Shown one piece after another: positions 8,107-17,027 of a stretch of 64,000 nucleotides of DNA (position 1 is the first letter of the stretch; the number at the start of each line of letters is the position of its first letter). The notes under the pieces are model-generated. The model was not told the origin of the DNA. It made no database searches and saw only the letters and a list, made by a program, of their open reading frames with translations. The stretch lies in assembly GCA_002504525.1 (NCBI GenBank), contig DATD01000002.1, positions 114,460 to 178,459 of the forward strand, in the 5' to 3' direction. This DNA comes from Methanomassiliicoccus sp. UBA345. GTDB taxonomy: Archaea > Thermoplasmatota > Thermoplasmata > Methanomassiliicoccales > Methanomassiliicoccaceae. The position numbers and the translations under genes are program-made.

Positions 8107-9333
8107 CTAGGTGGTGTACTCGGCGTTGATCTTCACGTACTCATAGCTGAGATCGCAGCCCCAGGCCTCCGCCTGCCCCTTGCCCACGCCGAGGTCCAGG
8201 GCCATGACGATACGTTTCTGGCTAAGCAGCTTCCGAGCCTCCACCTCACCCTCGCTGCACGGCTGCAGCTGGGGCCTGCCCCTCTCGAACAGGACTATGG
8301 ACGAATCCCCCGTCCCTATGGTGAGGCGTACGCGTTCGATGTTGAACTCGCTTCCGGAGTTGCCGAGCGCGGCGAGGACGCGGCCGAAGTTGGGGTCGGC
8401 CCCGAACACCGCGGTCTTGACCAGGCTGGACGATATGATCCAGCGGCCCGCACGGCGGGCATCGGCGGTGTCCTTGGCCCCGATGACCTTGAGCTCGATC
8501 AGCTTGGTGGCGCCCTCGCCGTCGGTGACGACCTGCTTGGCAAGGGACTGCACGACCTTGGTGACAGCGTTCCAGAACTCGGCGTTGTCGTCGACCGGCG
8601 GGCCTCCGGCGGCGCCGTTGGCCATGAACACGGAGATGTCGTTGGTGCTCTGGTCGCCGTCGACGTTGATGACGTTGAAGCTCTTGTCGATCGCTTCCTG
8701 CCATTGCGGCTCGGGGGAGCGGGTCAGCACGGCATCGGTGGTGATGAACGAGAGCGTGGTGGCGTGCTGCGCCTTCATCGACGGCGAGATCATGCCGGAG
8801 CCCTTGGCCATGCCCGCCACCGTTACAACGGTGCCATCCTTGAGGGTTACCTGCATGGCGGCCTCCTTGATCACCTTGTCAGTGGTCAGGATGGCCTGGG
8901 CGGCGCGATGATTGGCCTTCGAGCCACGGGCCAGCTCCTCGGCGGCCATGGCGATGCCGGCCGAGATCTTTTCCATCGGTAGGTACCGGCCGATGACACC
9001 GGTCGACGATACACCGACCTCGGAGACATCGATGTTCAGGGCCTTGGCGGTCAGATCGGCCATGCGACGGGCGTCCTCCAAGCCCTGCTGGCCGGTGATG
9101 GCATTGGCATTGCCGCTATTGACGACGAACGCGCGGATGTTGTCGCCCTTCCTGGCGACCATGAACTCTATGGGGGCAGCGCGCATCCTGTTCTGAGTAT
9201 ACACACAGGCTCCCAAGGTGGGTTGTTCCGAGTAGAGCAGGGCAAGGTCCAGCCTCTCCCTCTTGATCCCGCAGTGCACACCCGCGGCCATCCAGCCGAG
9301 GGGAGTGGTGACGCCGCCGTTTATTTTCTTCAT
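8107..9333 (-). CDS. argJ: Glutamate N-acetyltransferase / ornithine acetyltransferase (ArgJ)
   Basis: Moves the acetyl group from N-acetylornithine to glutamate and thereby recycles it; many members also use acetyl-CoA. The 408-residue length is normal for the precursor, which cleaves itself before a Thr to form alpha and beta chains. KGSGMI (177-182) and the A191-T192 pair mark the self-cleavage site, with T192 the expected nucleophile. Between the usual P-x-M and A-T there are four extra residues, K-A-Q-H (187-190), which I do not recall from standard ArgJ. No separate argA is seen, in line with a cyclic acetyl pathway. Confidence 0.93.
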   Translation of the reverse strand: MKKINGGVTTPLGWMAAGVHCGIKRERLDLALLYSEQPTLGACVYTQNRMRAAPIEFMVARKGDNIRAFVVNSGNANAITGQQGLEDARRMADLTAKALNIDVSEVGVSSTGVIGRYLPMEKISAGIAMAAEELARGSKANHRAAQAILTTDKVIKEAAMQVTLKDGTVVTVAGMAKGSGMISPSMKAQHATTLSFITTDAVLTRSPEPQWQEAIDKSFNVINVDGDQSTNDISVFMANGAAGGPPVDDNAEFWNAVTKVVQSLAKQVVTDGEGATKLIELKVIGAKDTADARRAGRWIISSSLVKTAVFGADPNFGRVLAALGNSGSEFNIERVRLTIGTGDSSIVLFERGRPQLQPCSEGEVEARKLLSQKRIVMALDLGVGKGQAEAWGCDLSYEYVKINAEYTT

Positions 9334-9344
9334 TTATCTTCTCC

Positions 9345-10361
9345 TTAAACTCCGAGTCCGGGGAAATCCAGGCCTGTGGCCTCGTCCATATGGAACATTA
9401 TGTTGGCGTTCTGCACCGCCTGCCCTGCCGCCCCCTTGACCAGATTGTCCAGGGCAGCCATGGCCACCACGGTAGAGCCGACCAGCTCGAACCCTACGTC
9501 GCAGAAGTTGGAACCCACCGTGGCAGGTATGGCGGGCACGCTGGTGACACGCACGAAGCGCTCCTCTCCATACGCCGACATGTATGCCGCGGCAACATCC
9601 CCCCTTGTGACATCATCCTTGATACTGGCATAGCTTGTGGTGAGCATGCCGCGGACGATGGGAAGAAGGTGGGGAGTGAAAATCACATCTATATCCTTTC
9701 CGGTTATGCGGTCTAGCGTCGCCTTGATCTCCGGAGAATGGCGGTGGGCGCCCACCTTGTACGGCGTGATGGAGCCGGCGCAGCTGGGATGGTGGGTCGA
9801 CCTCGTCGGCTCCTGCCCCGCTCCCGACGTCCCGCTCTTTGCGTCTACGATAACCTTTCCATCGACCAGGCCGTAACGCAACAGGGGCGCCAGGGACAGG
9901 ATGGTGCATGTGGGGTAGCATCCCGGGTTGGCCACGAGGTCCGCGTCCACGATGTCCTCGCGGAACAGCTCCGGGAGGCCGTACACCGCCCTCGGCAGGT
10001 TGGATAGGTCAGTGTGCTGGTGCCCGTACCATTTCTCGTACGTCCGAGGGTCCTTCAGGCGATAGTCTCCGCTGAGGTCCACCACCCTGATGCCGCGCTC
10101 CAGCAGCGCCGGGGCGATCCGCATGGAGGCCGTGTGAGGAGTGGCCAGGAAGACCACGTCAAAGTCGCCGTCGTCCGGCAGACGCTCGATGAAGCTCAGA
10201 TCGGTGAAGCCCTTCAGGAAGGGCATCGCCTCCGAAATCGGGATGCCAGCGTTCTGGCGAGAGGTCATCGCCTCCAGTGAGATCCCCGGATGTCGGCTGA
10301 GAATGCGGGCGAGTTCACCCCCGGTGTAACCGGAGCCTCCTACCACTGCTGCCTTTATCAT
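9345..10361 (-). CDS. argC: N-acetyl-gamma-glutamyl-phosphate reductase
   Basis: Reduces N-acetylglutamyl phosphate to the semialdehyde with NADPH. The 338-residue protein opens with the dinucleotide-binding AVVGGSGYTGGELARIL and has catalytic C148 in ANPGCYPT, followed by KSGTSGAGQEPT and the late histidine segment GAHRHSPEI. It is the first gene of the minus-strand arg operon. Its start region lies opposite the argG promoter, so argC and argG share a control region of about 220 bases. A TATA-like TTAATATC on the minus strand is at about 10409-10416. Confidence 0.95.
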   Translation of the reverse strand: MIKAAVVGGSGYTGGELARILSRHPGISLEAMTSRQNAGIPISEAMPFLKGFTDLSFIERLPDDGDFDVVFLATPHTASMRIAPALLERGIRVVDLSGDYRLKDPRTYEKWYGHQHTDLSNLPRAVYGLPELFREDIVDADLVANPGCYPTCTILSLAPLLRYGLVDGKVIVDAKSGTSGAGQEPTRSTHHPSCAGSITPYKVGAHRHSPEIKATLDRITGKDIDVIFTPHLLPIVRGMLTTSYASIKDDVTRGDVAAAYMSAYGEERFVRVTSVPAIPATVGSNFCDVGFELVGSTVVAMAALDNLVKGAAGQAVQNANIMFHMDEATGLDFPGLGV

Positions 10362-10579
10362 CTAATTTGTTAGCTCCTTGCGTGAAGGAAGGACAGTAAA
10401 AACGGTTCGATATTAAGGATGATGACCCATTTGAGACAAACGGACCCTCGCATGTTGCAGAAGGGACGGTCTGGCCCGTCAGGGGTCAGGATGTCCGCAC
10501 ACGGACGCTAGCGGCCTCGTTTGTCGGAACAGGTTCAACACGGTAATATAATGAATGCGAAGTGGACTTGCGGACTCAA
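10362..10579. promoter_or_regulatory. Divergent argC/argG control region with two inverted repeats
   Basis: This 218-base spacer holds a minus-strand TATA-like element (10409-10416) for argC and a plus-strand TAATATAA (10544-10551) about 30 bases before the argG ATG. Between them are two short inverted repeats: GACGG...CCGTC (10465-10480) and GTCCG-CACA-CGGAC (10493-10506). Their position between two TATA boxes makes an operator role plausible; no regulator gene is adjacent. Confidence 0.5.
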
Positions 10580-11884
10580 ATGCAGCGCAGCAAGAGCAAG
10601 GTAAAGGATAAGGAGGCCGGCAAGGCCAAGGAGAAGATCGTTCTGGCATACTCCGGCGGACTGGACACCTCGGTGGCCATCCGATGGCTCGAGGAGCGCC
10701 ATGACCTTGAGGTGGTGGCGGTATCCATCGATGTCGGCCAGCCCGGGGACATGAAGGCCAACATCGAGCGCGCCAAGGGCATAGGGGCGGTATCCGCCTA
10801 CGCCGTGGACGCCAAGCAGGAGTTCGCCGAGGAGTACGTCTGGCCAGCTCTCAAGGCCAATGCCATGTACCAGGGCGCGTACCCGCTCAGCACTGCCATC
10901 GCCCGGCCGCTCATCGCCAAGATCCTTGTCGATGTGGCTCGAAAGGAAGGGGCCCAGTTCATCGCCCACGGCTGCACCGCCAAGGGCAATGACCAGGTCC
11001 GCTTCGATGTGAGCATCGGCGCTCTCGCCCCCGAACTGGGCATCATCGCCCCCATGAGGGAGTGGGTCATGACCCGAGAGGAGGAGATCGACTATGCCAA
11101 GAACAATGACATCCCCATCCCGGTGAAGAAGGCCTGCCCCTACTCCACCGATGAGAACCTTTGGGGACGAAGCTGCGAGTGCGGCATACTCGAGGATGCT
11201 TCCCAAGAGCCTCCGGAGGACTCCAGGGCATGGACCGTATCCCCGCAGAAGGCGCCCAACAAGCCGACCTACGTGGAGATCGGCTTCGAGAAGGGCATCC
11301 CCGTATCGCTGGACGGGGAGAAGCTCGGCCCGGTCGAGCTCATCGTCCGCCTCAACGAGCTGGCCGGCGCCAACGGCGTGGGCCGCATCGACCATGTGGA
11401 GGACCGCCTGGTCGGGATCAAGTCCCGGGAGACCTACGAGTGCCCGGCGGCGGTCACGCTGATCAAGGCGCACCAGTCCCTGGAGGGCATGGTGCTGACA
11501 AAGGATGTGCTATCCTACAAGAGGGGCGCGGAGCAGCGCTATTCCGAGCTGACGTACGATGGCTACTGGTTCTCGCCTCTCCGCGAGGCCCTGGACGCGT
11601 TCATGGACAAGACCCAGGAGTTCGTCACCGGCACGGTCAGGGTCAAGCTGTACAGGGGCAACGCCGACGTGGTCGGCAGGTCATCGCCCTACTCGCTCTA
11701 CAATGAGGGGCTGGCCACCTACGCCAAGGGCGACGAGTTCGACCACACCTCGGCCAAGGGCTTCATCTATGTGTGGGGCCTGCCGCTGCGCACGGTGGCG
11801 TCGGCGTACAAGGTCGAGGAGCCGGCCGCCAAGGCCGCTTCCAAGGCTCCCGCCAAGAAGCCGTCGAAGAAGGGAAAGGCCTGA
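10580..11884 (+). CDS. argG: Argininosuccinate synthase
   Basis: Joins citrulline and aspartate using ATP in the penultimate step of arginine synthesis. The 434-residue protein has the N-type ATP pyrophosphatase loop AYSGGLDTS (about 23-31), then SIDVGQ and HGCTAKGNDQVRF. Lys/Ala-rich extensions precede the core (about 20 residues) and follow it (about 24 residues, ending PSKKGKA). ATG 10580 lies about 30 bases after the TATA box, fitting a nearly leaderless message; an in-frame GTG at 10562 would add six residues. argH follows 68 bases later on the same strand. Confidence 0.94.
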   Translation: MQRSKSKVKDKEAGKAKEKIVLAYSGGLDTSVAIRWLEERHDLEVVAVSIDVGQPGDMKANIERAKGIGAVSAYAVDAKQEFAEEYVWPALKANAMYQGAYPLSTAIARPLIAKILVDVARKEGAQFIAHGCTAKGNDQVRFDVSIGALAPELGIIAPMREWVMTREEEIDYAKNNDIPIPVKKACPYSTDENLWGRSCECGILEDASQEPPEDSRAWTVSPQKAPNKPTYVEIGFEKGIPVSLDGEKLGPVELIVRLNELAGANGVGRIDHVEDRLVGIKSRETYECPAAVTLIKAHQSLEGMVLTKDVLSYKRGAEQRYSELTYDGYWFSPLREALDAFMDKTQEFVTGTVRVKLYRGNADVVGRSSPYSLYNEGLATYAKGDEFDHTSAKGFIYVWGLPLRTVASAYKVEEPAAKAASKAPAKKPSKKGKA

Positions 11885-11952
11885 ACGGCCCCTCAAACCT
11901 CTTCCTCAATCTTTTCATTCATTGAATTATTACCATCAACGAAGGTGAACGA

Positions 11953-13404
11953 ATGGGGCAGGAACAGAAGGTGTTGTGGTCAGGGAGGTTCAGCCAGGGA
12001 GCGGCCGAGGAGACGTTGGCGTTCACCTCCTCGCTGGCAGTGGACAGGCGGCTGGCTAGGTACGATATCCTGGGCTCGCTGGCCCACGCCCGCATGCTGG
12101 CCCGTCAGGGCATCATAGCAGAGGAGGACGGGGAGAGCATCGCCGCCGGGTTGAAGCAGCTGTATGCGCAGGCAGAGGAGGGGACGCTGCCCATCGATCC
12201 CAAACTGGAGGACATCCACTCCAACATCGAGTTCCTGCTGACATCGATGATCAAGGACGCCGGCGCCCGCCTTCACACCGGCCGGAGCCGCAATGACCAG
12301 GTCGCCACCGATCTGAGGATGTGGCAGCGGGACGCCATTCTGGAGACCATCGATGCGATATACGGCCTGGAGCACGCGCTGATGGAGCGCGCCTCCGACA
12401 CCGTGGATGTCATCATGCCGGGGTTCACGCACGTGCAGCATGCCCAGCCCATATCGCTGGCGCACCACCTCATGGCACATTTCCAGCGCTTGACGCGTGA
12501 CGCCGAGCGCTTCGCCGATTGCTACCGGCGCACCAACATCTCGCCGCTCGGCTCGGCCGCGCTGGCCGGTACGACGTACAACATCGACCGCCTGTACACC
12601 GCCGAGCTGCTCTCCTTCGATGCCCCGTGCGCCAACTCCCTGGATGGCGTCAGCGACCGTGATTTCGTGGCGGAGCACCTTTTCGCGGCATCGCTGTGCG
12701 CGGTCCACCTGAGCTCGCTGTGCGAGGAGCTGGTGTACTGGTCCTCTCCGGAGTTCGGCTTCGCGGAGATGGACGACGCCTATTCCACCGGATCGAGCAT
12801 CATGCCCCAGAAGAAGAACCCCGACGTGGCCGAGCTGACCCGCGGGCGGGCGGGGGCGTCGATCGGCGACCTGGTGAACATGCTGTGCACGCTGAAGGCC
12901 CTGCCGCTGTCGTACAACCGCGATCTGCAGGAGGACAAGGCGGCGCTGTTCGCGGCCCATGACCGCACCGTCTCCTGCCTCCGCCTTGCAGCGGCCATGG
13001 TTGCCACCGTCAGGTTCGACTCGGAACGAATGCTGGCCGCCACCCGCGACGGTTTCCTCAATGCCACCGACCTTGCCGACTACCTCGTCACCAAAGGGCT
13101 GCCCTTCCGCAAGGCCCATGAGGTGGTGGGAGCGGCGGTGCGGCATTGCATCGAGCACGGGAAGAGGCTTGAGGAATTGACGCTCGACGAGCTGCGGTCG
13201 TTCAGCGAGCTCATCGGCGAGGACGTGTTCGCTGTCCTGCCAGTGGAGCGGTGCGTGCTCCGCCGGATGTCGGTCGGAGGCACATCGCCGAATGTCATCC
13301 CCATGCAGTTCAGCCAGGGCATGTCCGCTCTGCGGAGGCAGTCTGAGATGGTTCAGAAAGAGAAGGGGCGTCTGGGAAGGGCATACCAGCAACTGCTGGA
13401 ATGA
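11953..13404 (+). CDS. argH: Argininosuccinate lyase
   Basis: Splits argininosuccinate to arginine and fumarate. The 483-residue protein of the fumarase/aspartase superfamily contains HTGRSRNDQVATDLR (about 110-125), the region-2 GFTHVQHAQPISLAHH, and the signature GSSIMPQKKNPDVAE (about 280-294) whose serine is the catalytic base. The length is slightly above the usual 455-470. It follows argG on the plus strand, so citrulline is converted to arginine by adjacent genes. No argF (ornithine carbamoyltransferase) is present in the window, although carA/carB for carbamoyl phosphate are 16 kb away. Confidence 0.95.
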   Translation: MGQEQKVLWSGRFSQGAAEETLAFTSSLAVDRRLARYDILGSLAHARMLARQGIIAEEDGESIAAGLKQLYAQAEEGTLPIDPKLEDIHSNIEFLLTSMIKDAGARLHTGRSRNDQVATDLRMWQRDAILETIDAIYGLEHALMERASDTVDVIMPGFTHVQHAQPISLAHHLMAHFQRLTRDAERFADCYRRTNISPLGSAALAGTTYNIDRLYTAELLSFDAPCANSLDGVSDRDFVAEHLFAASLCAVHLSSLCEELVYWSSPEFGFAEMDDAYSTGSSIMPQKKNPDVAELTRGRAGASIGDLVNMLCTLKALPLSYNRDLQEDKAALFAAHDRTVSCLRLAAAMVATVRFDSERMLAATRDGFLNATDLADYLVTKGLPFRKAHEVVGAAVRHCIEHGKRLEELTLDELRSFSELIGEDVFAVLPVERCVLRRMSVGGTSPNVIPMQFSQGMSALRRQSEMVQKEKGRLGRAYQQLLE

Positions 13405-13452
13405 AAGGGTAGCGCCCATCCATCGGCTGGGAAGAACGAAAGGATGAGGCCT

Positions 13453-13821
13453 TTAATCAGCGCCGGCGCCCAGAGCGTTCCACTCCAATGAGTGCTTCAC
13501 TCCGGCATTGGCGAGGATCTTGGAGAGCTTCTCTCCCATGCGGCCTACTTCGGTCGAAGCGGCCACCGACTTGATGTAGAACTGATTGCTGCCGATGGGG
13601 AAGACCATCCGCATGCGGCCCTTGCGGTTGTAGCCCTCGGGCTTCTCGTTCTTATCCAGCGCCCTCTGGTTCAGATAGATGAACATCTGGAGGACGTCAT
13701 CGTCATCGGGAAGCTGGTTCGTCTCTTCCAAGAAAGTGGTGAGCAGCTCCGGGAAGACCTCAGCCAGGTCCTTGTACTCGACCGTGTCGTCGAGAATAAA
13801 ATGCCCACTGGTTGCCTTCAT
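13453..13821 (-). CDS. Hypothetical small protein
   Basis: A predicted 122-residue soluble protein with an acidic first half (from [14 protein letters not shown] to [11 protein letters not shown]) and a basic centre ([11 protein letters not shown]), ending ALGAGAD. It has no signal peptide, membrane segment or cysteine pattern, and I do not recognise the family. The ATG at 13821 is used because it sits behind the A/T-rich promoter-like stretch at about 13840-13852. It is convergent with argH and divergent from thiDN. Confidence 0.6.
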   Translation of the reverse strand: MKATSGHFILDDTVEYKDLAEVFPELLTTFLEETNQLPDDDDVLQMFIYLNQRALDKNEKPEGYNRKGRMRMVFPIGSNQFYIKSVAASTEVGRMGEKLSKILANAGVKHSLEWNALGAGAD

Positions 13822-13918
13822 TGTTGATTCGAACGGGGAAAGGATATATAAACATTGTCGCGAGGATATTCTAGAGCTGGGCAGGTGGTCTTTAATTAAT
13901 CCATGCAGATTGCCCAGC

Positions 13919-15217
13919 ATGCTTGTGGCCATGACCATCGCCGGCTCTGACTCATCAGGAGGGGCCGGACTGCAGGCAGATCTCAAGGCGTTCGCCTCGG
14001 AAGGGGTGCACGGAGCTGTCGCGATCACGGCAATCACCGCCCAGAACACCAGGCGGGTCGCCGCCATCCATCCCCTGCCGCCAGAGGTGGTGCTCGGTCA
14101 GATCGATGCGGTGCTCGACGACATCGAGGTCTCCGCCGCCAAGACCGGCATGCTGTACTCCGGCACGATCGCCCGGGCGGTGGGCCGCAGGCTGAGGGGA
14201 GAGAACATCCCTCTGGTAGTGGACCCTGTCATGGTCGCCGGGGTGGGCGATGCGCTCAGCCTTGATGATCTGGCCGCCGCCATTCGCGATGAGCTTGCCC
14301 CCATCGCCGCCCTGCTGACCCCCAACCTTCCGGAGGCGGAGGTGCTGCTCGGCCGCAGCATCAGCGGCGATGAGGAAACGAGGCAGGCATGCCGCGATCT
14401 CGCCGCGTTCGGCAGCAAGGCCGTGCTGCTGAAGGGCGGACATGCCGAGGGCCCCACCTGCCGCGACATCCTATTCCATGACGGCAGTTTCAGGATAATG
14501 GAGCACACCAGAGTGCCGATCCGCGGCCACGGCGGCGGTTGCACCCTGGCGGCGCTGCTAGCAGCCAACCTTGCCAAAGGATGCTCGCTGCATGAAGCGG
14601 TCCTAAGGAGCAACGAGACGGTGAAGCATGCCGTGCTGGACAATTACCCCATCGGTCATGGCGTTCCGGTGGTGAGCCCCCTCTCCCGCATGTACCGGAA
14701 CGCTGATAGCCATGAGATCGCGGAACGGCTGCTCAGCGCCGCGAGAGAGGCCGCATGCCTCGCTCCGGCCGAATGGATGCCGGAAGAGGGGAGCGAATTC
14801 GTATACGCATTGTCGTCCGCTCGGTCAGAGGCGGACATCTGCGCGCTGGAGGCGCGCATGGTCCGACAGAGAGGCCGCGCCCTGCTCCCGGCCGGGGTGG
14901 CCTTCGGAGCGTCTCCCCGCATGTCAGCCTTTGTCCTAGCCGCCATGGAAAGGGACCGCAGCATGCGCTCGGCCCTTAGCGTTCGCCACTCTCCGGAAGC
15001 CGTCGAGGTAGCGAGGAGGAAGGGGCTGCTAGTACTGCCGGTGGAGAGGGCAAGCGTTATCGATAGGGAGAACTCAACGGATACCGGCTTAAAGGCAGGG
15101 GGCTTCGTTCCCGATGCGGTGTTCGACCTCGGCGGACCCGGAAAAGAGGCGATCATCTGCCTCTTGGGCCATGGTCCCGAGGACGTCCTGGGCAAGCTTA
15201 GGAAGCTGGTTGAATGA
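13919..15217 (+). CDS. thiDN: Bifunctional HMP/HMP-phosphate kinase - thiamine-phosphate synthase (ThiD-ThiN)
   Basis: A 432-residue fusion for thiamine synthesis. Residues 1 to about 255 are ThiD, which phosphorylates hydroxymethylpyrimidine twice: [20 protein letters not shown] at the start, [25 protein letters not shown] and the anion-hole-like [10 protein letters not shown]. Residues about 265-432 match archaeal ThiN, which condenses HMP-PP with the thiazole phosphate in place of Thi[21 protein letters not shown], then the [13 protein letters not shown] region. A TTTAATTAA box (about 13891-13899) fits a leaderless or near-leaderless start at ATG 13919 or 13931. It overlaps the next gene by 4 bases. 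Confidence 0.9.
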   Translation: MLVAMTIAGSDSSGGAGLQADLKAFASEGVHGAVAITAITAQNTRRVAAIHPLPPEVVLGQIDAVLDDIEVSAAKTGMLYSGTIARAVGRRLRGENIPLVVDPVMVAGVGDALSLDDLAAAIRDELAPIAALLTPNLPEAEVLLGRSISGDEETRQACRDLAAFGSKAVLLKGGHAEGPTCRDILFHDGSFRIMEHTRVPIRGHGGGCTLAALLAANLAKGCSLHEAVLRSNETVKHAVLDNYPIGHGVPVVSPLSRMYRNADSHEIAERLLSAAREAACLAPAEWMPEEGSEFVYALSSARSEADICALEARMVRQRGRALLPAGVAFGASPRMSAFVLAAMERDRSMRSALSVRHSPEAVEVARRKGLLVLPVERASVIDRENSTDTGLKAGGFVPDAVFDLGGPGKEAIICLLGHGPEDVLGKLRKLVE

Positions 15218-16383
15218 AGATCGCGATGTTCACGGATTCGTACCACCCTGCCAAGGATGGGGTGGTCAACTCCATCCTGCTGACCAAGCGGGGGCTGGAG
15301 CGGCTCGGGCACGAGGTTTTCATCTTCGCCCCTGAACCATGGGACAAGGCGGATCGGGAGGGGGACGTGTACTATTTCCGCTCCACCGCTTTCAAGAGCT
15401 ACCCGGGATACACAGTTCCGATCTATCCGACCAACAAGTGCGAGATATTGTCGAAGCTGAACGTCGATCTCATCCACACACACGGCCTGCTGTTCATGGG
15501 GGTCCGCTCCATGTTCGCCGCCCGCGCCCTGGTCAAGCCAGTGGTGGTGACGTTTCACACCATGGTCACCGAGGCAGCCCAATACTATGCCCGGCTTCCG
15601 ATCCCGGAGTGGATGACCAACCGGCTGTTCTGGATATACCTTCGCCAGCTGCTCGAACGGGCCGATGCGGTGGTGGCGCCGACCGAGGCCATCCGGCAGG
15701 AGCTGCTGAAGTACGCCCCGGACATGCGCCGGGTCGACGTCATCCCGACCGGCGTGGACTGCGAGCGCTTCACCCCCCACAACGACGGATCGATGGTCCG
15801 ACAGAAGTACGGCCTGAACGGTGAGAAGGTGCTCATGCATGTTGGACGCGTGGCGAGGGAGAAGAACATCGGTCTGCTCCTCGACGGATTCTCCCTCCTG
15901 GCGGACGATGAGCCTGACGCAAGGCTCATGATCGTTGGCGAGGGCCCGGCCAAGAAGCACTACATGCAGAGCGCCAGGGAGAAGGGGCTGGAAGGGCAGG
16001 TCATCTTCACCGGTTTCGTCCCCGACTCCGAGCTCGCGCAGTTCTACGCCGCCTGCGACGCCTTCACCATAGCATCCAAGTTCGAGACCCAGGGGCTCGC
16101 TGCGTTAGAGGCGATGGCCACCGGCAAGCCGGTGGCAGGGATCAACTACCGCGCGGTGGCCGAGATGGTAAGGCCGAAGGAGAACGGCTTCCTGTTCGAG
16201 GACGACCCGGCGTCATGCGCCGAGGCCATGAAGGACGCCCTGAACTGCTCCGCCGATGTCAGAAGGGCCGCCCGCGCCACCGCGGAGAGCTACTCGGTCG
16301 ACGGCAGCGTGGCGAGTCTTCTCGACCTGTACGAGTTCGCCATCGAACGCAAGAAGCAGCATGGCAACGGAAGGATTTTTTAA
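15214..16383 (+). CDS. Glycosyltransferase family 4 (GT-B fold)
   Basis: This 389-residue enzyme has the GT4 layout. The N-terminal acceptor domain opens with [20 protein letters not shown], and the C-terminal nucleotide-sugar domain carries LMHVGRVAREKNIGLLLDGF and the E-x7-E motif in KFETQGLAALEAMATGKPVAG (about 289-309). It resembles mannosyl- or glucosyl-transferases that build diglycosyl lipids or surface glycans; donor and acceptor cannot be fixed. ATGA overlap with thiDN. The coding end contains a T-run, so transcription may partly stop or restart before the next gene. Confidence 0.85.
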   Translation: MKIAMFTDSYHPAKDGVVNSILLTKRGLERLGHEVFIFAPEPWDKADREGDVYYFRSTAFKSYPGYTVPIYPTNKCEILSKLNVDLIHTHGLLFMGVRSMFAARALVKPVVVTFHTMVTEAAQYYARLPIPEWMTNRLFWIYLRQLLERADAVVAPTEAIRQELLKYAPDMRRVDVIPTGVDCERFTPHNDGSMVRQKYGLNGEKVLMHVGRVAREKNIGLLLDGFSLLADDEPDARLMIVGEGPAKKHYMQSAREKGLEGQVIFTGFVPDSELAQFYAACDAFTIASKFETQGLAALEAMATGKPVAGINYRAVAEMVRPKENGFLFEDDPASCAEAMKDALNCSADVRRAARATAESYSVDGSVASLLDLYEFAIERKKQHGNGRIF

Positions 16384-16406
16384 AGCACAGCCATCTACCT
16401 GAAGGA

Positions 16407-17027
16407 ATGAGCGACCTGGGCATAGGATATATCGTCGCGGACCTGTTCGGACCGCTCGGCGCCATAGGCGGCGTCCTATGCATACTGTTGCTATTCTACA
16501 TCGACGCCGTGATCTTCCCTACGCTGCCGGAGCTGTTCACCGTGCTGGTGTTCGTGCAGGGATACGGCCTCGACCCTATCCTCCTGGCCGCCCTCCTGCT
16601 GCTTGCCATCGCCGTGGGGGAGGTCGCCGGGCTGCTAACCCTCTATGAAGTGGTCCGCCGGCTGAGAGTGCCTGCCCGCCTGCAGAGGGCGATCATGAGC
16701 TACCGGGACTTCCTGGTATGCCAGGATGAGAAGATGATCCTCATCAACCGCGTGGCGCCGGTGCTGCCGTTCATGGGCGCCTTCGTGGCGCTGTGCCATT
16801 GGGACCTCAAACGCTCAGTGCTGTACTTGTTGGTGGGCGGCATGACCAAGTACGGTCTGATCCTATTGCTAAGCGGGTTCTTCCTCGCCTATATGGAGAA
16901 GGGCACCGCTACCACCGTCACCATAATCATGGTGCTGGTGGTGATAGTGTTGAGCTTCATCGCCACCATCATACGCAAGAACCGCATGAAGAACAGGATG
17001 TGCGAGGATGCGAATCGTCCAGCTTAA
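16407..17027 (+). CDS. Polytopic membrane protein, DedA/VTT-like
   Basis: A 206-residue protein with about five membrane segments. The central region NRVAPVLPFMGAFVALCHWDL followed by a glycine-rich helix (LVGGMTKYGLILLLSG) is reminiscent of the arginine- and glycine-containing membrane signature of DedA/VTT proteins, which are proposed to flip or scramble lipids; this is a by-eye similarity. It lies between two glycosyltransferases and overlaps the second by 20 bases, which suggests a role in making or moving a glycolipid. ATG 16407 follows GAAGGA and a TTTTTAAAG box about 25 bases upstream. Confidence 0.58.
   Translation: MSDLGIGYIVADLFGPLGAIGGVLCILLLFYIDAVIFPTLPELFTVLVFVQGYGLDPILLAALLLLAIAVGEVAGLLTLYEVVRRLRVPARLQRAIMSYRDFLVCQDEKMILINRVAPVLPFMGAFVALCHWDLKRSVLYLLVGGMTKYGLILLLSGFFLAYMEKGTATTVTIIMVLVVIVLSFIATIIRKNRMKNRMCEDANRPA

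Noticed and set aside
14656..15960. A 434-codon minus-strand frame spanning the thiDN/glycosyltransferase junction
   Set aside because: It crosses two real genes whose overlapping ATGA is typical of an operon, and it has no recognisable domain.
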